DNA of 64,000 nucleotides, taken from positions 2,356,001 through 2,420,000 of the forward strand of contig NZ_CP038498.1 of NCBI RefSeq assembly GCF_012427845.1, written 5' to 3'. The position numbers were made by a program, and so were the translations under genes. Source of the DNA: Pectobacterium punjabense (lineage in GTDB: Bacteria > Pseudomonadota > Gammaproteobacteria > Enterobacterales > Enterobacteriaceae). Position 1 is the first letter of the stretch. Each line of letters begins with the position of its first letter. Below the pieces are notes generated by a model, which saw nothing but the letters and a program-made list of their open reading frames with translations, was not told the origin of the DNA and searched no databases. This document shows positions 1-11,248 of the stretch, piece by piece.

Positions 1-165
1 CCGGATGAACGGACACAGCTTGCCTGTTATGCGCGAGATTTCAACCTGATGGCATCGCAAGGATCGGATTTCCACCTGCCTTGCGCCTGGATTGAGTTGG
101 GGCGTAAGCTATGGCTGCCTGCCGACGTCGAGCCAGTTTGGCATCATCCATTATTGGCAAATTAG
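1..165 (+). CDS. rnm: Rnm/TrpH (YciV) PHP-domain nuclease, C-terminal part
   Basis: Open from the first base in frame 1 to a TAG at 163-165, giving the last 54 residues of a protein whose start lies outside the window. The sequence contains [15 protein letters not shown] and a Trp-rich tail, as in the C-terminus of the PHP-superfamily phosphoesterase YciV, known in E. coli as a 5'-3' exonuclease maturing rRNA 5' ends. The GSDFH stretch is typical of PHP metal-site neighbourhoods. The next gene is yciO, the same order as in E. coli, which supports the call. Only the 3' end is visible. Confidence 0.8.
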   Translation, partial: PDERTQLACYARDFNLMASQGSDFHLPCAWIELGRKLWLPADVEPVWHHPLLAN

Positions 166-306
166 CTGAACATTACCGCGTAATGGCATCGCTATTTCAT
201 GAAATAACAATCTTTTACCACCGACACGTTCTATAATAACCCTATTGCACTATGACGCGGTGTGGGATGCGTAACGCCGCGTAATGTCAGACGCACGAGG
301 TAGGCC

Positions 307-927
307 ATGAGTCAGTTTTTCTATATTCATCCGCAGAATCCGCAACCACGATTAATCAACCAATCGGTGGAGTTTTTGCATAAAGGCGGGGTGATTGTTT
401 ATCCAACGGATTCCGGCTATGCGTTGGGTTGTATGCTGGGTGAAAAGAACGCGTTGGAACGTATCTGCCGGATTCGCGATCTGGGTAGCGATCATAACTT
501 CACGCTGATGTGTCGCGATTTGTCCGAACTATCGACGTATGCCCATGTTGATAACTCGGCTTTTCGGTTGATTAAAAATAATACGCCGGGTAATTACACG
601 TTTATTCTGAAAGCGACAAAAGAGGTGCCCCGTCGCTTAATGAATGAAAAACGTAAAACAATCGGCCTGCGCGTGCCGTCTAATCCTATTGCACTGGATT
701 TGCTGGCCGCGCTGAATGAACCGTTGATGTCGACGACGCTGATGCTGCCGGGAAATGATTTCGCCGAATCCGATCCAGAAGAAATTCAGGAAGAATTGGG
801 AAAATTGGTAGATTTGATTATCCACGGTGGTTCTCTGGGTCAACAGCCTACGACGGTTATCGACCTGACCGAATCTGTGCCACGCGTCGCTCGTGAAGGC
901 ACCGGTGATGTTACGCCGTTCTTATAA
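307..927 (+). CDS. yciO: YciO, Sua5/YrdC-family protein
   Basis: 206 residues, full length for YciO. It belongs to the Sua5/YrdC/TsaC family, whose best-known members make threonylcarbamoyl-adenylate for tRNA t6A; the role of YciO itself is not settled. Family features are the N-terminal GGVIVYPTDSGYALGC strand-loop (residues ~27-42), the KxR-type segment in the middle (NEKRKTIGLRVPS) and the C-terminal STVIDL-like motif (TTVIDLTE). The ATG has a plausible AGGTAGG ribosome site seven bases upstream. It sits between rnm and rluB; E. coli has an additional yciQ between yciO and rluB that is absent here. Confidence 0.93.
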   Translation: MSQFFYIHPQNPQPRLINQSVEFLHKGGVIVYPTDSGYALGCMLGEKNALERICRIRDLGSDHNFTLMCRDLSELSTYAHVDNSAFRLIKNNTPGNYTFILKATKEVPRRLMNEKRKTIGLRVPSNPIALDLLAALNEPLMSTTLMLPGNDFAESDPEEIQEELGKLVDLIIHGGSLGQQPTTVIDLTESVPRVAREGTGDVTPFL

Positions 928-1088
928 GTGCAGCGACGAGTGGTAACAATGAGAATACAAATGGCGCGAAGATCGGTATAATCGCGCCAGCATTGAATAT
1001 TAGGTATGATTTTTACGTAACTTGCTGAATTTTATACGCAGTTATGACTCCCCCCGACGCCTGGGAAGGCGACACTAGAGGTTGCTCA

Positions 1089-1973
1089 ATGAGCGAAAAG
1101 TTACAAAAAGTTCTGGCGCGCGCCGGACATGGCTCACGCCGCGAAATTGAAGGTATCATTCAGGCTGGACGCGTCAGCGTTGACGGCAAGGTTGCCACAC
1201 TGGGCGATCGCGTTGAAGTGACAAAAGCCACCAAAATCCGTATTGATGGTCATGTGGTTACCGTTAAGGAAACCGAAGAAACCGTGTGCCGCGTACTGGT
1301 GTATTACAAACCAGAAGGCGAGCTGTGCACCCGCAACGATCCTGATGGGCGTCCAACGGTGTTTGACCGTTTGCCGAGAATTCAGGGCTCCCGTTGGGTT
1401 GCCGTAGGGCGTCTGGATGTGAACACCTCCGGTCTGCTACTGTTCACGACCGACGGTGAACTGGCCAATCGCCTGATGCACCCCAGCCGTGAGGTTGAGC
1501 GTGAATATGCCGTGCGGGTCTTCGGTGAGGTTGATGACGAAAAGATCAAGCAACTGAGCAAAGGCGTACAGTTGGAAGACGGCCCGGCCTCGTTCCGCAC
1601 TATCCGCTATCAGGGTGGTGAAGGTTTGAACCAGTGGTATAACGTGACGCTGACAGAAGGGCGTAATCGTGAAGTTCGCCGTCTGTGGGAAGCCGTTGGC
1701 GTGCAGGTGAGCCGCCTGATTCGCGTGCGTTACGGCGATATTACCTTGCCAAAAGGTATTCCACGCGGTGGCTGGGCAGAAATGCCGCTTGAACAGCTGA
1801 ACTATCTGCGTGAGTTAGTGCAGCTTCCGGTAGAAACCGTATCGAAACTGCCGGTTGAGCGTGAGCGCCGTCGGGTGAAAGCGAACCAGATCCGCCGTGC
1901 GGTAAAACGTCACAGCCAGATTAACAGTGCTCCGGCACGTCGCACATCGCCAAAGCCAAAACGCAACGGCTAG
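1089..1973 (+). CDS. rluB: RluB, 23S rRNA pseudouridine 2605 synthase
   Basis: 294 residues from the ATG at 1089. An upstream in-frame ATG at 1044 adds 15 unrelated residues, so the inner start, which has AGAGG at 1077-1081 and begins [13 protein letters not shown] like E. coli RluB, is preferred. An N-terminal S4 RNA-binding domain (~1-60) is followed by the RsuA/RluB/E/F catalytic domain. The GRLD motif places the catalytic Asp at residue 110 ([16 protein letters not shown]). The basic C-terminal tail (~250-294) is usual for RluB. It isomerises U2605 in the large-subunit rRNA. Confidence 0.95.
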   Translation: MSEKLQKVLARAGHGSRREIEGIIQAGRVSVDGKVATLGDRVEVTKATKIRIDGHVVTVKETEETVCRVLVYYKPEGELCTRNDPDGRPTVFDRLPRIQGSRWVAVGRLDVNTSGLLLFTTDGELANRLMHPSREVEREYAVRVFGEVDDEKIKQLSKGVQLEDGPASFRTIRYQGGEGLNQWYNVTLTEGRNREVRRLWEAVGVQVSRLIRVRYGDITLPKGIPRGGWAEMPLEQLNYLRELVQLPVETVSKLPVERERRRVKANQIRRAVKRHSQINSAPARRTSPKPKRNG

Positions 1974-2032
1974 TCTTTTTCTCCATACGCTTCGCGGGCA
2001 GTCTTCGTTGCCCGCGATCGCTAATAGCAGGT

Positions 2033-2623
2033 TTACCAATCAATTCCCTGCTGTGCCTGAATCCCGCTATCAAACGCATGCTTTACTGGGCGCATCTCTG
2101 TCACGGTATCGGCCATTTCCAGCAATTCACGATGGCAACCGCGGCCGGTAATAATGACGGTCTGTCCAGCAGGGCGCTGCGTTAATGCCGTGACAACGTC
2201 ACTTAAATCCAGATAATCGTAGCTAACCATATACGTCAGCTCATCTAAGACTACGAGGTCAAGCTGTGGGTCGGCCAGCATGCGTTTACCCGCCAGCCAG
2301 ACGTTCTGTGCTGCTTCGGTATCCGTCTGGCGATTTTGCGTCTCCCAGGTAAAACCGGTCGCCATGACCTGAAATTCCACGCCATGCTGTTGCAGCAGGT
2401 TTTTTTCGCCGTTTGGCCATTCACCTTTAATAAATTGAATCACGCCAGCCCGCAATCCGTGGCCTATCGCCCGTGTGACGGTCCCAAACGCTGCTGTCGT
2501 TTTCCCTTTCCCATTACCAGTGAAAACAATCAAGATGCCGCGCGTTTCATTCGCGGCGGCAATGCGGGCATCGACCTTTTCTTTCAGGCGTTGCTGGCGT
2601 TGTTGGTGGCGTTCATCGCTCAT
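2033..2623 (-). CDS. btuR: BtuR/CobO cob(I)alamin adenosyltransferase
   Basis: 196 residues from the ATG at 2623, matching the E. coli protein in length and start (MSDERHQQRQQR). A longer reading to 2683 would add 20 residues upstream and overlap yciK, so it is rejected. The N-terminal coiled basic stretch is followed by a P-loop, FTGNGKGKTTAAFG, at about residues 34-47, the ATP site of CobA-type adenosyltransferases. The DELTYM motif near the middle is also typical. The enzyme transfers the adenosyl group of ATP to cobalt in corrinoids. It lies 19 bases downstream of yciK and is probably cotranscribed with it. Confidence 0.95.
   Translation of the reverse strand: MSDERHQQRQQRLKEKVDARIAAANETRGILIVFTGNGKGKTTAAFGTVTRAIGHGLRAGVIQFIKGEWPNGEKNLLQQHGVEFQVMATGFTWETQNRQTDTEAAQNVWLAGKRMLADPQLDLVVLDELTYMVSYDYLDLSDVVTALTQRPAGQTVIITGRGCHRELLEMADTVTEMRPVKHAFDSGIQAQQGIDW
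2190..2202. promoter_or_regulatory. matS site (MatP binding), perfect consensus match
   Basis: The palindromic 13-mer GTGACAACGTCAC fits the matS consensus GTGACRNYGTCAC at all positions. It lies inside btuR. MatP binds such sites only in the Ter macrodomain of enterobacterial chromosomes and organises the terminus with ZapB/ZapA. Two more perfect sites follow at 14760 and 27635. Confidence 0.75.
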
Positions 2624-2642
2624 CGTGCGTGCTCTTCTCTTG

Positions 2643-3404
2643 TTATTCGGCTGGACCGGCTTTTCTGCCCGGCTGAGCATCAAAACTCATCCCCGTCTTA
2701 CGGCGGCTATCATCGCCCATCAGGTAGAGATACAGCGGCATAATATCTGCCGGCGTCTTCAGCTTCATCGGATCTTCGTTGGGGAACGCTGACGCACGCA
2801 TACCCGTACGCGTTCCGCCGGGATTAATACAGTTCACCCGCAGATTGTGCGAACGATATTCATCGGCCAGTACCTGCATTAAACCTTCCGTTGCGAACTT
2901 GGATACGGAATAGGCTCCCCAATTGGCGCGACCTTCGCGGCCGACGCTGGAACTGGTGAAAACCAGAGAGGAACAGGGAGATTTCAGTAACAGCGGCAGC
3001 AGCGCCTGCGTCAACATAAAGGTTGCGTTAACGTTGACCTGCATAACCTGATGCCAGGTCTCAGGCGTTTGTTGTACGACAGGGACGATTTCCCCAAGCA
3101 ATCCGGCGTTATGGAGGACGCCATCCAGATGCGGTATAACCTGCGCCAGTTCATCCGCCAACTGAAAGCACTGCGCAGAGGATAAGGCCAACATATCGCA
3201 GACAACGACGTGTGCCGTCGTACCGTGTTCCTGCTCTATTTGCTGCTTAACCGCCTGTAGTTTACTTTCTGTCCGCCCCAATAAGATGACGTGAGCGCCA
3301 TAGCGGGCGTAGGTCAGCGCGGCTTCACGGCCTATGCCGTCACCCGCACCAGTGACCAGAATGATGCGATTTTGCAGTAAATCAGTTTTAGGCTGGTAAT
3401 GCAC
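2643..3404 (-). CDS. yciK: YciK, short-chain dehydrogenase/reductase
   Basis: 253 residues from a GTG at 3404 preceded by AGAGGAA, aligning with the start of E. coli YciK (MHYQPK). The open frame reaches 3494 but the extra 30 residues are Arg-rich and have no family counterpart. Classical SDR features are the TGAGDGIG cofactor loop (~17-24), NAG (~97-99) and the YSVSK active site (Tyr-Lys, ~165-169). The C-terminus RRKTGMSFDAQPGRK is diagnostic of YciK. The physiological substrate is not established. It is the first gene of a two-gene unit with btuR. Confidence 0.93.
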   Translation of the reverse strand: MHYQPKTDLLQNRIILVTGAGDGIGREAALTYARYGAHVILLGRTESKLQAVKQQIEQEHGTTAHVVVCDMLALSSAQCFQLADELAQVIPHLDGVLHNAGLLGEIVPVVQQTPETWHQVMQVNVNATFMLTQALLPLLLKSPCSSLVFTSSSVGREGRANWGAYSVSKFATEGLMQVLADEYRSHNLRVNCINPGGTRTGMRASAFPNEDPMKLKTPADIMPLYLYLMGDDSRRKTGMSFDAQPGRKAGPAE

Positions 3405-3756
3405 AATAAATTCCTCTTGCCGTGGCGCAGAGCCGCCACGCTTCAGATAATAGACCTGCCATCGACTATCGGCGCGACGAGATAGGGCGCGCAACTCGGA
3501 ACGTCAGATGAAGGCGTATCCGGGCAGGGTGGATGGGGGTGTTATGCCTCAAATGTTGCAGGTTTTCAATGAGACTGCCTCTATTTGTCCCTGTACTGTT
3601 GTAAAAATCGGCAATAGATAGAGAAACCACAGGAATAACATCGCCATATTGTGTGCCATCAGTTAGGTTATAGGAAGGGAATGGCGCGTGACGTCAGCGC
3701 TATAGTTGGCTGGTTAGCCAATATTAATTAATGCTCAGTCAATGAGGACGGTGTTT
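3405..3756. other. Intergenic region between divergent yciK and sohB
   Basis: About 350 bases with no convincing gene. It must carry the divergent promoters of yciK-btuR and sohB. One GGGCAGGG (KOPS-type) motif lies at 3522-3529. No strong terminator, repeat or RNA gene was recognised. Confidence 0.5.
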
Positions 3757-4803
3757 GTGGAATTACTTTCTCTGTACGGTTTATTCCTGGCGAAGGTGCT
3801 CACCATTGTGGTGGCTATTGGTGCGTTAGTCGTTCTGGCATTCGGGATGACACAGCGTAAGCGCCCGCATAAAGGTGAGTTGCAGGTCACGAATCTGGGC
3901 GAGCAATATCAGGAAATGCAGCGTGAAATGCAGACAGCCTGTATGAGCGACACTGAGCGCAAGCTGTTATCTAAACAAGAAAAAAAGAAAGAAAAAGAAA
4001 CGGCGAAGCAAGATAAACAGCGTGCCAAACGTGGCGAAGAGAAAAGTGTAAAACCGTGCCTGTACGTTCTCGATTTCAACGGCAGTATGGATGCAGGTGA
4101 AGTCAGTTCGCTGCGTGAAGAAATTTCTGCCGTGCTCGCGGTAGCGAAGCCGAAAGACGAAGTGTTACTGCGTTTGGAAAGTCCTGGTGGTGTGGTACAC
4201 GGCTATGGGCTGGCCGCGTCGCAATTACAACGTCTGCGCCAAGGTGGCGTACGTTTGACAGTATCCGTAGATAAAGTCGCGGCCAGTGGCGGATATATGA
4301 TGGCCTGCGTGGCCGATCGTATTGTCGCGGCTCCTTTTGCTATTGTGGGATCTATTGGTGTTGTAGCGCAAATCCCCAATTTCCACCGTTTGCTGAAAAA
4401 CAAAGATATCGATGTTGAGTTACATACTGCCGGTGAATTCAAACGTACGTTGACGTTGTTTGGTGAGAATACGGAGCAAGGTCGTGAGAAATTCCGTGAA
4501 GATCTGAATGTCACGCACACGCTGTTTAAAGACTTTGTGCAGCAAATGCGTCCATCGTTGGATATTGATTCAGTCGCGACGGGCGAGCACTGGTTTGGCA
4601 CGCAGGCGAAAGAGTTGGGATTGATAGATGCGATCGGCACCAGTGACGATCTGCTCATCGCCGAAATGGCGAATCATGAAGTATTAAGCGTGCGCTATAC
4701 GCGCCGTAAACGCCTGCTGGATCGCCTGACGGGTAGCGCGGGCGATACCGCAGAACGCCTGATGCTACGTTGGTGGCAGCGTGGTTCAAAGCCTCTGCTT
4801 TAG
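3757..4803 (+). CDS. sohB: SohB, S49-family membrane protease
   Basis: 348 residues from a GTG at 3757 with AGGA eight bases upstream; this start aligns with E. coli SohB (MELLSEYGLFLAK). The ATG at 3742 overlaps the ribosome-site region and would add five residues. A single N-terminal membrane helix (~8-32) is followed by a highly charged Lys/Glu linker (~60-100) and the S49 (ClpP-fold) peptidase domain. The catalytic-serine region VDKVAASGGYMMACVAD is intact, as is the preceding RLESPGG motif. A periplasm-facing signal-peptide-peptidase-like protease. It is followed by a strong bidirectional terminator shared with yciN. Confidence 0.94.
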   Translation: MELLSLYGLFLAKVLTIVVAIGALVVLAFGMTQRKRPHKGELQVTNLGEQYQEMQREMQTACMSDTERKLLSKQEKKKEKETAKQDKQRAKRGEEKSVKPCLYVLDFNGSMDAGEVSSLREEISAVLAVAKPKDEVLLRLESPGGVVHGYGLAASQLQRLRQGGVRLTVSVDKVAASGGYMMACVADRIVAAPFAIVGSIGVVAQIPNFHRLLKNKDIDVELHTAGEFKRTLTLFGENTEQGREKFREDLNVTHTLFKDFVQQMRPSLDIDSVATGEHWFGTQAKELGLIDAIGTSDDLLIAEMANHEVLSVRYTRRKRLLDRLTGSAGDTAERLMLRWWQRGSKPLL

Positions 4804-4829
4804 TCGCGGTAGTAAAGCGCGACACGATA

Positions 4830-4855
4830 AAATGCCCGCGACTTTGCGGGCATTT
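4830..4855. terminator. Bidirectional terminator between sohB and yciN
   Basis: Perfect 10-bp stem AAATGCCCGC / GCGGGCATTT with a six-base loop, bounded by A and T runs on either side, placed between the convergent ends of sohB and yciN. Confidence 0.85.
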
Positions 4856-4858
4856 ACA

Positions 4859-5128
4859 TTAATCGACCAAGTAATATTTTTCGGATAAAACATGTGCAAG
4901 GTGTTTGAACATGTTAAATACAGCGGTGCTTTTTAACGTCGGAATTCCGTTCGCATCGAGAAAAAACTCACCGCGAAAAACCAATACGCCGTTTTTTTGT
5001 TCTACGCTATCTGCGACCATGCCATGCAAGTAATCATCGTGGTGTTTAATGATGTCATTGGCTTCAACTAATAAGTTCTGGCGGCTAATCGGACGTTTTT
5101 CTTCGTTAACCTGATATTCAGGTGACAT
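4859..5128 (-). CDS. yciN: YciN family protein
   Basis: 89 residues, slightly longer than E. coli YciN (83). The strongly conserved C-terminus [22 protein letters not shown] is nearly identical to the E. coli protein (first 20 residues of that tail are decisive). The family is small, cytoplasmic and of unknown function; reports of involvement in tellurite or stress phenotypes are not something the sequence can show. A GGAGTAG ribosome site lies just upstream of the ATG. Convergent with sohB and divergent from topA. Confidence 0.9.
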   Translation of the reverse strand: MSPEYQVNEEKRPISRQNLLVEANDIIKHHDDYLHGMVADSVEQKNGVLVFRGEFFLDANGIPTLKSTAVFNMFKHLAHVLSEKYYLVD

Positions 5129-5453
5129 GATTGCTACTCCTGTACGTCCCTTGAAAAAGGGGGAATTACACTATATCAACAACGCTTGTTCCAAAACTGC
5201 ATCGAGAGAAAGGGTACTGCGATACGGTTTCAGCGTAAAGCGCAGATTATGAGACAAATAGGCTACATTTTAGGGGCTTACCTGCCGATATTCAGTGTGG
5301 CAGGAAGCGGATAAAACAGCGTCCCCATGCTAATTAGGTTGCGTGGCAGTATTTATCAGGTAGAGTGTGGGATTTTGCGCAGTCAGTAGAATCCGCTCTG
5401 GATGCCCCGAAAAATATCTGATTTTCAGAAGAATTCAGCAGGTAATAGTACAT
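5129..5453. promoter_or_regulatory. yciN-topA divergent intergenic region
   Basis: About 325 bases, AT-rich, with no credible gene of its own; an open frame from 5367 merely runs into topA. It should contain the yciN promoter and the supercoiling-sensitive topA promoters, but no individual promoter can be assigned with confidence from sequence alone. Confidence 0.5.
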
Positions 5454-8054
5454 ATGGGTAAAGCTCTCGTTATCGTCGAGTCCCCGGCAAAAGCCAAAAC
5501 GATTAATAAGTATTTAGGCAATGACTACGTGGTGAAATCCAGCGTCGGTCATGTGCGCGATTTGCCGACGAGTGGCTCAGTCAGTAAAAAGAGCGCGGAC
5601 TCAGCGACTAAAGATAAAACGAAAAAGAAAGTCAAAAAGGATGAAAAATCTGCGCTGGTTAATCGTATGGGCGTCGATCCTTATCATGGTTGGAAGGCTA
5701 ACTACGAAATACTGCCGGGTAAGGAGAAGGTTGTCTCCGAACTAAAAACACTGGCGGAAAATGCTGACCACATCTATCTCGCAACCGACCTTGACCGCGA
5801 AGGGGAAGCCATTGCCTGGCACCTGCGGGAAATCATTGGTGGTGACGATCGGCGTTTCAGTCGCGTGGTGTTTAACGAAATCACGAAAAATGCCATTACG
5901 CAGGCGTTTGAAAAACCAGACACGTTGAATATTGACCGGGTTAATGCACAGCAGGCGCGTCGGTTTATGGATCGCGTAGTGGGTTACATGGTTTCCCCAC
6001 TGTTGTGGAAAAAAATTGCGCGTGGCCTGTCTGCCGGACGCGTGCAGTCGGTTGCGGTGCGTCTGATTGTCGATCGCGAGCGTGAAATTAAAGCGTTCGT
6101 GCCGGAAGAATATTGGGAATTGCACGCCGACTTGCTGGCGGGCAGCGATATTCAACTGCAAATGCAGGTAACGCACCACAACGGCAAACCGTTTAAGCCC
6201 GTTAATAAAGATCAAACGCATGCGGCGGTCAGCCTGCTTGAAAACGCACGCTATGTGGTTGCTGACCGTGAAGATAAACCGACCAGCAGCAAACCCGGTG
6301 CGCCGTTCATCACATCAACGCTGCAACAAGCTGCCAGCACACGCCTCGGTTTTGGTGTGAAAAAGACCATGATGATGGCGCAGCGTCTGTACGAAGCGGG
6401 CTACATTACCTATATGCGTACCGACTCCACGAACCTCAGTCAGGATGCATTGACGATGGTGCGTGGTTATATCAGCGAAGAATTCGGCAAGCGCTATCTG
6501 CCAGAGGCGGCAACCGTCTACAGCAGCAAAGAAAATTCGCAGGAAGCGCACGAAGCCATTCGGCCTTCTGATGTGGGTGTGTTGGCTGACAACCTGAAAG
6601 ATATGGAAGCCGATGCGCAGAAGCTGTATCAGCTGATTTGGCGTCAGTTCGTCGCCTGTCAAATGACGCCAGCGCAATACGACTCCACCACGCTAATCGT
6701 GGAAGCGGCAGATTATCAACTGCGTGCCAAAGGCCGTACGCTGCGTTTTGATGGCTGGACGAAAGTTATGCCCGCGCTGCGTAAAAATGATGAAGATCGT
6801 ACATTGCCGAGTGTGGCGGTGGGCGAAGCGCTATCGTTACAGAAACTGCTGCCAGGGCAACACTTCACCAAACCGCCGGCACGTTACAGCGATGCTTCTC
6901 TGGTTAAAGAGCTGGAAAAACGCGGTATTGGTCGCCCTTCAACCTACGCTTCAATTATTTCAACCATTCAGGATCGCGGCTATGTACGGGTGGAAAATCG
7001 CCGTTTCTACGCTGAGAAAATGGGGGAAATCGTTACCGATCGCCTGGAAGAAAACTTCCGTGAATTGATGAACTACGATTTCACCGCGCGGATGGAAAGC
7101 CGTCTCGATCAGGTTGCTAATAATCAGGCGGAATGGAAAGCCGTGCTGGATGAATTCTTCGACGAATTTAGCCAGCAGTTGGAAAAGGCAGAACAGGACC
7201 CTGAAGAAGGCGGTATGCGCCCCAATGCGATGGTGTTGACCAGCATTGACTGCCCGACCTGCTCTCGTCAGATGGGAATTCGTACCGCCAGTACTGGGGT
7301 GTTTCTGGGCTGTTCTGGCTATGCACTGTCGCCGAAAGAGCGCTGTAAAACCACGATCAATCTGATACCAGAAACTGAAGTGCTGAACGTGTTAGAAGGT
7401 GATGAGGCCGAAACTAATGCGCTGCGTGCTCGTCGTCGCTGTGGAAAATGTGGTACGGCGATGGACAGCTACCTGATTGATAATCAGCGTAAACTGCATG
7501 TTTGCGGGAATAATCCAGCCTGTGATGGCTATGAGATCGAAGCGGGCGAATTCCGCATCAAAGGCTATGATGGTCCGATCGTTGAGTGTGAGAAATGTGG
7601 TTCCGAAATGCATCTCAAAATGGGGCGCTTCGGTAAATACATGGCGTGCACCGGCGAAACGTGCAGTAACACGCGTAAGATCCTGCGTAATGGCGATGTT
7701 GCGCCACCGAAAGAAGATCCCGTGCCGCTGCCTGAGCTGCCTTGTGAGAAGTCCGATGCGTATTTCGTATTGCGCGACGGTGCAGCAGGGGTGTTCCTTG
7801 CCGCCAATACGTTCCCGAAATCTCGTGAAACGCGGGCACCACTAGTAGAAGAACTGGTGCGATTTAAAGATCGTTTGCCAGAAAAACTGCGCTATTTGGC
7901 CGAGGCGCCGGTGGTCGATAAAGATGGTAATAAAACGCAGGTGCGTTTCAGCCGTAAGACCAAACAGCAATATGTCTCGTCAGAAAAAGACGGCAAGGCA
8001 ACGGGCTGGTCGGCGTTTTATATTGACGGGAAATGGGTTGAAGGGAAGAAGTAA
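5454..8054 (+). CDS. topA: DNA topoisomerase I (TopA)
   Basis: 866 residues from the ATG at 5454 ([15 protein letters not shown], the canonical start; an in-frame ATG at 5367 lacks family support). The Toprim domain carries ESPAKA and the [12 protein letters not shown] acidic motif. The active-site tyrosine is in [11 protein letters not shown] at about residue 320. Three C-terminal C4 zinc ribbons follow (CPTC..., CGKCG..., CEKCG...), then the basic C-terminal domain ending KWVEGKK. It relaxes negative supercoils behind transcription and replication. Length and domain order are as in E. coli (865 residues). Confidence 0.98.
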   Translation: MGKALVIVESPAKAKTINKYLGNDYVVKSSVGHVRDLPTSGSVSKKSADSATKDKTKKKVKKDEKSALVNRMGVDPYHGWKANYEILPGKEKVVSELKTLAENADHIYLATDLDREGEAIAWHLREIIGGDDRRFSRVVFNEITKNAITQAFEKPDTLNIDRVNAQQARRFMDRVVGYMVSPLLWKKIARGLSAGRVQSVAVRLIVDREREIKAFVPEEYWELHADLLAGSDIQLQMQVTHHNGKPFKPVNKDQTHAAVSLLENARYVVADREDKPTSSKPGAPFITSTLQQAASTRLGFGVKKTMMMAQRLYEAGYITYMRTDSTNLSQDALTMVRGYISEEFGKRYLPEAATVYSSKENSQEAHEAIRPSDVGVLADNLKDMEADAQKLYQLIWRQFVACQMTPAQYDSTTLIVEAADYQLRAKGRTLRFDGWTKVMPALRKNDEDRTLPSVAVGEALSLQKLLPGQHFTKPPARYSDASLVKELEKRGIGRPSTYASIISTIQDRGYVRVENRRFYAEKMGEIVTDRLEENFRELMNYDFTARMESRLDQVANNQAEWKAVLDEFFDEFSQQLEKAEQDPEEGGMRPNAMVLTSIDCPTCSRQMGIRTASTGVFLGCSGYALSPKERCKTTINLIPETEVLNVLEGDEAETNALRARRRCGKCGTAMDSYLIDNQRKLHVCGNNPACDGYEIEAGEFRIKGYDGPIVECEKCGSEMHLKMGRFGKYMACTGETCSNTRKILRNGDVAPPKEDPVPLPELPCEKSDAYFVLRDGAAGVFLAANTFPKSRETRAPLVEELVRFKDRLPEKLRYLAEAPVVDKDGNKTQVRFSRKTKQQYVSSEKDGKATGWSAFYIDGKWVEGKK

Positions 8055-8111
8055 TCCCTTTCTGTCACCCTGATGCACCGCTGTGTTTGTGCGTCAAAAA
8101 TAGCCAAATCG

Positions 8112-8137
8112 AGCCAGCCGCGAGGCTGGCTTTTTTT
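8112..8137 (+). terminator. topA rho-independent terminator
   Basis: Stem GCCAGCC / GGCTGGC with a GCGA loop followed by seven T residues, about 60 bases beyond the topA stop. Confidence 0.9.
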
Positions 8138-8368
8138 ATCTTAAAAAATATCCTGCTAAAACAGGTATATGAGGATAGTCTTGCGGTAGCGTAAGGATTG
8201 TTGATCCGTGATAGAGAATCATGCGGTTTACCTCGGTGATAATCGCACGCGCTGCGTTCTTTATCGCGCTAATCATGTAAATATGGTTATATAAAAATAG
8301 TTTTTATGATTAAATGACATTAATTGATGGAAATATGCGCCAGACGATTAAGGCGTAATCAAGGTCAA

Positions 8369-8569
8369 TATATCCCAAATAATTCGAGTTGCAGGAAGGC
8401 GGCAAGAGAGGGAATCCCGATGAGCTGACACAGGTAAGTGATTCGGGTGACAAATCTGCCGGGAGCAGATTTGAACGCTGCTTGCAGCGGCCCTTCAGGG
8501 CGAGGCCCACGATGGGCCGAGTATTTGAACGTAGCCAACGCACATGCAGCTTGAAGTATTACGGGTATA
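8369..8569 (+). repeat. ~200-bp enterobacterial repeat element, copy 1
   Basis: Begins TATATCCC and ends GGGTATA, so the termini are imperfect inverted repeats. It contains AATTCG, GGCGGCAAG, AATCCCGATGAGCT, AAGTGATTCGGGTGAC, a GAACGCTGCTTGCAGCGGCC hairpin and CACATGCAGCTTGAAGTAT. A second copy at 40531-40733 shares all these blocks in the same order. Similar sequences are common in intergenic regions of Pectobacterium, Serratia and Yersinia as I recall, but I cannot assign a formal name. There is no coding capacity, so it would be a MITE-like or REP-like non-autonomous element. It ends 66 bases before the cysB start. Confidence 0.85.
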
Positions 8570-8632
8570 AAACGGAACGTCGTTAGAACGTCGTGAGATG
8601 CTACGCGCACACTTCAATTGGGAATGGGATAA

Positions 8633-9610
<978 letters not shown>

Positions 9611-9639
9611 ACGTCATTCAGAACGGATGAATCAACGCA

Positions 9640-9666
9640 AAAAAGCCAGACAGTGTCTGGCTTTTT
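9640..9666. terminator. cysB terminator
   Basis: Stem AAAGCCAGACA / TGTCTGGCTTT with flanking A and T runs, 30 bases after the cysB stop and upstream of the convergent end of dtpA; can act in both directions. Confidence 0.88.
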
Positions 9667-9730
9667 ATCATTCAATGCTTCACCAATAACACGTCACACT
9701 CTCATTTGCGTGACGTGCTTCGGCGGGTTA

Positions 9731-11248
9731 TCAGGCGGAGGCTGTTGTAGTGACGGCATCCGCAGGCGCGTCGGCGACATCCTGAGTCATACGCGTCAGT
9801 TTCGGCGCGGTCAGCAGCATCAGAACGGCGATAATACCCGTGACGATGCCAATCTGCATGAAGACATTGCTATAAATCTCAAGGGAAGCGTGTGGGTCTA
9901 CGACGTTCTCAGGTACGGCCATCATGTTGGCGACGTAGCCGGCCATAATCGCGGCACCGGCTGACGTGAGGAACCAGGCACCCATAATGAAGCCCATCAG
10001 ACGCTGTGGGACTAACTGAGCAACCATCGCCAGGCCCAGACCGGAAATCATTAACTCCCCGATACTTTGCAGACCATAGCAGAGGATCAGCCAGTTAACG
10101 GACACAATACCCTGTTCGTCGGCCATGCTAGCGCCCCACGGCAGCACCAGAAACGCGCCGGAGCACAGCACCATACCAATCGCAAACTTGTGCGCCATCG
10201 GCAGTTGGTCACCCATTTTATTGTAAACCGCAGCCAGAATCGGGCTAGCAACCATGATCCAGAATGGGTTGAGCGCCTGATACTGCTCTGGCTCAAAGGC
10301 AAAGCCTAAAATTGAGTGCTCAACGTTGCGGATGGCAAAGAAGTTCAGCGATGTGGGCATTTGGTTGTACAACACAAAGAAGACCACGGCTTCCAGCATC
10401 AGCAGAAGTGCTACGATCATCTTCCGACGCTCTGCACCTTTCACCGCCAGCATCTCTTTGATGAAGATAGCGACAACGGCGATCGAAATAATGGTCAAAA
10501 TCCAACGGGCAACGCCCTGATTGTGTAATAGCCAGGTGGAGAGGGTGACCAGCGCAACGATGCCCACGAGGGTGATGGCGAGCTTCTGCAAATTAATCGG
10601 CTGAAAATCTGGCTGAGAACCCTGTGCGCTGACCCACTTACGACAGAACATGAAGTTGACCAGCGTAAGAATCATACCGACCACGCTCAGGGAGAAAGCA
10701 ACGCTCCAGCCATAGTGTGCGGCAAGTACTGGGGTAGCCAACATAGAAAAGAAAGAACCGATGTTCACCGACATGTAATACATGGTGAAGGCGCCATCCA
10801 GACGCGGATCGTCTTTCGCGTAGCAGGTAGACAGCAGAGCTGATGGGTTAGCCTTAAACAGCCCGTTACCGACAGCAATGGTTGCCATACCGATATAGAC
10901 CCATGTCACGCTATGTCCCGAGTAGGAAATCATGGCGTAGCCGAATGCCAACACGATGGCTCCCAGCACGATGACACGTTTGGTACCGAGGACTTTGTCG
11001 CCCAGCCAGCCGCCAATGGCGACGAAACCGTATACCAACGCGCTGAACGAGGAAAATAGGGTGATAGAGTCGGTTTCGGACATGCCCAGCATTTTGACCA
11101 GATAAACCGCCATAATGCCTTGCAGACCGTAGTAACCAAAACGCTCCCACAATTCGATACTAAAGATGAGATAAAACGCTTTTGGTTGTTTGAAGGCGTT
11201 CATGCTGACGCTTTCAGTGGATTCGCTGTTGTTGTTTGCTGTTGACAC
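9731..11248 (-). CDS. dtpA: DtpA (TppB) di/tripeptide:proton symporter
   Basis: 505 residues of the POT/PTR2 family, with about 14 hydrophobic segments. The family motif at the first helix, [11 protein letters not shown], contains the ExxERFxYY proton-coupling signature, and the second PTR2 signature region [17 protein letters not shown]...[19 protein letters not shown] lies at ~125-170. The N-terminus ([14 protein letters not shown]) matches E. coli DtpA. It imports di- and tripeptides across the inner membrane. As in E. coli it lies next to nth, but here it is separated by a long AT-rich leader that may hold regulatory sites (OmpR controls it in E. coli). Confidence 0.96.
   Translation of the reverse strand: MSTANNNSESTESVSMNAFKQPKAFYLIFSIELWERFGYYGLQGIMAVYLVKMLGMSETDSITLFSSFSALVYGFVAIGGWLGDKVLGTKRVIVLGAIVLAFGYAMISYSGHSVTWVYIGMATIAVGNGLFKANPSALLSTCYAKDDPRLDGAFTMYYMSVNIGSFFSMLATPVLAAHYGWSVAFSLSVVGMILTLVNFMFCRKWVSAQGSQPDFQPINLQKLAITLVGIVALVTLSTWLLHNQGVARWILTIISIAVVAIFIKEMLAVKGAERRKMIVALLLMLEAVVFFVLYNQMPTSLNFFAIRNVEHSILGFAFEPEQYQALNPFWIMVASPILAAVYNKMGDQLPMAHKFAIGMVLCSGAFLVLPWGASMADEQGIVSVNWLILCYGLQSIGELMISGLGLAMVAQLVPQRLMGFIMGAWFLTSAGAAIMAGYVANMMAVPENVVDPHASLEIYSNVFMQIGIVTGIIAVLMLLTAPKLTRMTQDVADAPADAVTTTASA

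Noticed and set aside
8221..8280. 19-codon hydrophobic open frame between topA and cysB
   Set aside because: Could be a tiny membrane protein but only a weak ribosome site is present and no conservation can be tested here.
8310..8610. Overlapping 65-81 codon open frames upstream of cysB
   Set aside because: They are made of the repeat element, occur in several frames on both strands, and the second copy breaks the frame.
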